The notes under the pieces are model-generated. The model did not search any database. It was not told where the DNA came from and was given only the letters and a program-made list of their open reading frames with translations. A stretch of DNA of 64,000 nucleotides from Salvelinus alpinus. Taxonomy: Eukaryota > Chordata > Actinopteri > Salmoniformes > Salmonidae. The stretch covers positions 32,367,596-32,431,595 of the forward strand of contig NC_092115.1 in NCBI RefSeq assembly GCF_045679555.1, written 5' to 3'. Numbering within the stretch: the stretch's first letter is position 1; every line of letters starts with the position of its first letter. Below are positions 60,184-64,000 of this stretch, in pieces. The translations under genes were made by a program, and so were the position numbers.

Positions 60184-63077
60184 TCAATCACTGACATCCA
60201 TGTCGTCCTCTTCACGGTGGTCGTCTCCGTTGACTTTGGAAAGCCCAGTACCATTACCTTCCACTGAGTGAGGAGACTGGGCTCCGGAGTCCTGGTCGGA
60301 ATCTTTCTTGTCCAGCCTCTCCCTCTCCTTCTCACTGTCGTAGCCCTGCTCTTCCTCATCATAGTCTCTGGTAACCTGCAAAGACGCCTAAGGAAATTTG
60401 AAATGACCAAGTTTAATATTTCAGACGCTCATTTCATATCACTTGTTATTCTTTCATATACAGCGAGGAAACGCTAGATCTCTAACAGAGGTCAAAATAC
60501 AGAAGGAAGAAATAAAATTAACATGGACATCCTACATTGGTGCTGACCTTTACATCTCCTTTCTCCCCATCAGTTTTCTCCCTTTCCTTTTCTTTGTCTT
60601 TACTCCTTTCTTTCTTTTCCTTCCTTTCATCCCGACTGCGGTCTTTATCGCTCCTGCGCTCACGGTCCTTCTCTCTTTCCTTGTCCCTCTTCTTCTCCTT
60701 CTTATGTCTGTAGGGAGAGGAGAGTTAAAAGCTTAAGGAACAAAGTCTCCAAATCCAAAGAGAAGTGTAGTAGTTGACTGTCTAAAATGGCTTATTTCCA
60801 GGTTGATTTAAAGAAACCTTGAAATTTGAATCTAAATACATTTTTGAGTGAGTGTTCTGAGGGCATTTACAGTTACACTTTGTAAACCAAAATGTCTCAT
60901 CATTTTCAGTCTCAAAATAGCAATAAAATACCACTGGCAGCATATTGAAAATGTGTTCACTAAGGAAATTCTCTTGTTCTATGAGAATCATGAGAATCGA
61001 GATCCCCAAAACACCAACCTTCTAGGAGAGGGAGTCCTGGAGACTTTCCTCTTGGGGGATTTCTTAGGAGATCGGCTGGCACTGCGACTCCTTCTCCGCC
61101 TTCTATACCCAACAGCATGAATTCTTTTTTAGTAAATATCTGACCAATCAACAACATGTTGGGACAGCATGGTGAAACAGAGCCACAACTCTGACCAATG
61201 AAAGCTGCACTAACCGATCGATACTGCGAGACCTCCTGGCAGTACTGTAGCTTTTCGGAGGTGTTTTGGAGCGCTTTTTATCCCGCTCCTCTTTCTTCCT
61301 ATCCCTGTGGATCGGAGACAAGTTAATTACATCTGATCAACATTTCTTATTGTATATTGGGATTAGAGTTGTGATAAGGAGGTAGACAGTAATCGCAGGG
61401 CTGTCTCAGAAGTTCAGATTGTGCAGTTTGAGGATTAAGAATGGGTCAAGTCTGTGCTCTGTGGCTCACCTGGATTTGCTTGGTGATGGTCTGCTCCTGT
61501 CTTTGGAGTGGGACCTCCCACTCCTCCTTCGGGGGCTCTTGGAGCGTCTCCTGTTCCTGGAGTGCGAGCGTCGCCTTGACCTGCTCTTTGAACGCCTGCA
61601 GATCACACAAACACAACATTAGTCGCTGCCCTCAATATGAAAACAAAACAAAAAAACATACTACCTTTATTTTTTAACAAAATCCAAATTATTTGTCAGG
61701 AGAATAGAGTTTGTGTTCACCTGTGTCTGGAGCGAGAACGGGACCTTCTGCGTCTAGACCTGGACCTGGAACGCGAGTGCTTCCTCTTGCTCTCCTTGTC
61801 TGCATAAACAAAACATTAAGTTACTTTGGTAGAGCAAATAACAGCTTATAGCTAGGGCTACCAGTAATTTATCAGACATAATATATCCTTTGGAGATGCA
61901 ATGCTTGGGCTACTCACTCCCAGGCTCGATGGCAGCAGAGATGAGTGACTGGGCCTCTCTGACCCTCTTCATGGCCTCTTCTATCTCTTTGTTGGAGGAG
62001 TCTGCCTTCAGGCCCGGATTCATGTTTATGTTCATGTTCATCCCTACACCCATGTGGTTCATTCTAAAGAAGAGGACATTATTTAGTGGTGATTATAAAC
62101 CGGGTAGTTTGGGTCCAAGATGCTGATAGGCTGAAACAGCATTCCAGGCGTGTGTATATCAGACCATATACTAAGGGTATGACACAAAACGACTTGTTTA
62201 CTGTCATACTTATGTTGGCAAACGGTTTACAAAGCAATAAGGTACCTCGGGTTTGTGGTATGAGGAGGTGTGGTATAAAGCCAATATACATCTGCTAAGC
62301 GCTGTATCTAGGCCCTCCGTGCACAAGAACAGCCCGTAGGCGTGGTATATTGGCTATATAACACACCTCTGCAGGCCTTATTGCTTAATTAGAACACACT
62401 GGAGGGCCATCCAACAAATGAACAGCTCATAGGTGTTTCATGTCTTGTAATGGACATTTTCTAGAGGCATGATGACTTACTTTGGATCCACCTGCGACAT
62501 AAACTTCAGAAGCTGGTCAGTGGGAAATGACTGTTGGGGAAGAAGAGTGAAGAAAAGTGTGAAATATATAATATACAAGTTAGAGATCTGATATCCTTTA
62601 AACATTTCCCTTCGACACCAGCAGTTGTGTGTGCACACAAAAATATCACCAGATTTCAAGTCAACACTCACCTGGGGGTTCATATTCATATTGGGGTTTG
62701 AAAACCCGAACGCTGCCATCGCTTCCATGGAGGGACCGCCGAAAGGATTGCCACCCATCTAAAAAAAAAACAACAGCACATCATTAACCCTTTCATTGTC
62801 TATATATACACAAGCGGACTATTATCAAGTCATTAAGACAGATGTTTAATTTGAATAACTTAAGGACCACAGAATTAAATAGAACAATTAAACATTGTAT
62901 CTCTGTGCTGAGAACCCACCTGTGGATAGGACATGGGGTTTGGTGTTGGGAGAAGTCCTACCTGTGGATTAGACATGGGGTTTGGTGTTGGAAGGAGACC
63001 TCCTCCGGGCAGAATCCCTGCAACAGCATTTGCTGGCGCCAGCAGTGACAAAGCTTTAGCCTCCTCCGGGATAACGC
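60184..63077 (-). CDS. srsf11: Serine/arginine-rich splicing factor 11, 3' ten exons (partial)
   Basis: Exons in transcript order: 63077-62920, 62758-62672, 62530-62481, 62063-61918, 61799-61721, 61595-61470, 61304-61215, 61102-61019, 60707-60548, 60375-60184. All phases agree. The protein segment starts after the RRM with GVIPEEAKALSLLAPANAVA, runs through PFGGPSMEAMAAFGF, the DQLLKFMSQVDPK and KEIEEAMKRVREAQSL helices, then a long RS/RE domain (SKRKHSRSRSRSRRRRS, KRSKTPPKSYSTARRSRS, SPKRKVSRTPSPRR) and the acidic end VTRDYDEEEQGYDSEK ... VSD. SRSF11 (p54) is a nuclear SR-like protein that contacts U2AF65 and promotes splicing of weak introns. The RRM exons and start codon lie right of the window. 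Alternative splice sites are visible at 62962 and 60387. Confidence 0.94.
62920..63003 (-). repeat. 42-bp in-exon tandem duplication making two donors
   Basis: The end of the first in-window SRSF11 exon carries a 42-nt duplication: LLPTPNPMSNPQ is followed by VGLLPTPNPMSYPQ. Each copy ends CCACAG|GT, giving alternative donors at 62962 and 62920 that differ by 14 codons, in frame. Confidence 0.8.
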
Positions 63078-64000
63078 CTACAGAAAAACCAAACAGGCAT
63101 TAGGGGAAGAAGAGAACATCAACGTCTAGACTCTACTAAAAAGGAGAGGCATTTTGAAAAACAAAAAAAACAGATGACTTGATCAAATATTCTTCAAAAA
63201 CATTTGTAAAGGTTTCAATACTGTTACCTTTGATAGCTGCTAGATTTGAGAAGGCTTGTTCCCTTTATTATTTTAATCAGTGTAGATTGAAAAATAACTA
63301 AGATTGGGAAAATAGTATATCACAATACACACTACTCCAGTGAACACTGCCAAGATTGTATCACCTGAACGTGTTTTTTAAGTCATGAACCAAACGTTAG
63401 CTAGCACAGCGGCTTCTCCAGTGGGGTGTGCTCTCAATTTTCATTTAGATTGAACAAGCGACTCACGTTGGCGGCTTCACTACTAAGGAGCACACAGAGA
63501 AAAATCGAGATACACAAAACAAAAAGAATTTCAGAGAGTTGGAGGTCAACAGTGATTACTGACATTTTCTACTACTTACCAGCAATACAGTAATAAGTAG
63601 AAAAAAAACCCAGCTAGCATTCACATTTTGGGTAGGTGATATCTACGCTCCCAAGAACCTTACCTGTCACTGCATTAAATATGCAACAAATTAACCAATG
63701 CCTTTTGTTTAAGTGTAAAATCATCTTGGCAATATTAGATTAGCTTGTTCACCTAACATAGTGATCAGAAAAAGAAAAAGAAAACTATGGTTTCAGATCT
63801 CAATGTTGCCATTGCTACCTAAAAAAAGAAAACATACAATATCTTAATCAAGATACAATAGCAAAAATAACATTTTTTTTTATACAGAAGACACACAAAC
63901 ACACACACTCACAAACAACATTTAAAAAGGGCACATGGGGGAGAGAATTTAGCTGCAGGAGACAAAACGGTTGGGTGGTATTTTCAGCGGGGCCTGGTAT
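63078..64000 (-). other. SRSF11 intron, extends beyond window
   Basis: No RRM-coding exon was found before the right edge. Apart from the candidate poison exon at 63365-63482, only A-rich and (CA)n tracts (near 63897-63912) are seen. Confidence 0.5.
63365..63482 (-). other. Candidate poison exon of SRSF11
   Basis: On the minus strand a long pyrimidine tract (ctgtgtgctccttag) precedes 63482. The following sequence, TAGTGAAGCCGCC, has stop codons in two frames; in the phase required by the next coding exon it reads GTG AAG CCG CCA ACG TGA, a stop after five codons. Donors follow 16 nt in (GTGAGTCGC) and 118 nt in (CAG|GTGATA). Inclusion of either form would truncate the protein. Prediction only. 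Confidence 0.35.

Noticed and set aside
63840-64000. RRM-coding exon of SRSF11 at the right edge
   Set aside because: No RNP-like codons on the minus strand; the RRM exons must lie outside the window.

Overview
The window is vertebrate nuclear DNA, almost certainly from a salmonid fish. The evidence is spliced genes with GT/AG introns, a HpaI-type SINE at about 22.04-22.20 kb, tRNA-Leu-headed SINEs, at least five Tc1/mariner families (one with Sleeping Beauty-type ends), and two kinds of jockey/L2-like LINE. No bacterial, phage or operon-like organisation is present.

Layout. About 1-16 kb is a gene-free repeat field made of a LINE with a nested SINE, several Tc1 copies, an L1 ORF1 relic, a piggyBac relic and a second LINE. 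Four protein genes then follow. EFCAB14 (+) spans 16517-44192 in 10 coding exons whose joined length is an exact multiple of three (455 codons plus stop). Its introns are filled with mobile DNA, and the last intron alone is 12.7 kb. ZNF830 (-) is a single uninterrupted reading frame at 47522-48571. ANKRD13C (+) spans 49279-57436 in 13 exons (531 codons plus stop). SRSF11 (-) has ten exons between 60184 and 63077; its 5' part, including the RRM, lies beyond the right edge.

EFCAB14 and ZNF830 are convergent. ZNF830 and ANKRD13C are head-to-head, with 707 bp between start codons, so they probably share a bidirectional promoter. ANKRD13C and SRSF11 are tail-to-tail; as I recall, they are also neighbours on human chromosome 1p31. 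The four genes are housekeeping-type (membrane protein, nuclear zinc finger, ER chaperone, splicing factor) and show no shared pathway beyond ZNF830 and SRSF11 both relating to pre-mRNA processing.

I found no new defence or biosynthetic system. The points most worth following up are: a candidate poison exon, an alternative tandem donor and an alternative tandem acceptor in SRSF11; a perfect 25-bp palindrome inside a 138-bp ANKRD13C intron; a decayed exon-like sequence in EFCAB14; an unassigned open frame at 21425-21655 (-); a 1-kb foldback; a hAT element with clear ends and target duplication; and an unnamed repeat family present twice. Splice sites were placed by eye from frame, GT/AG and protein similarity recalled from human orthologues; no alignment was run.
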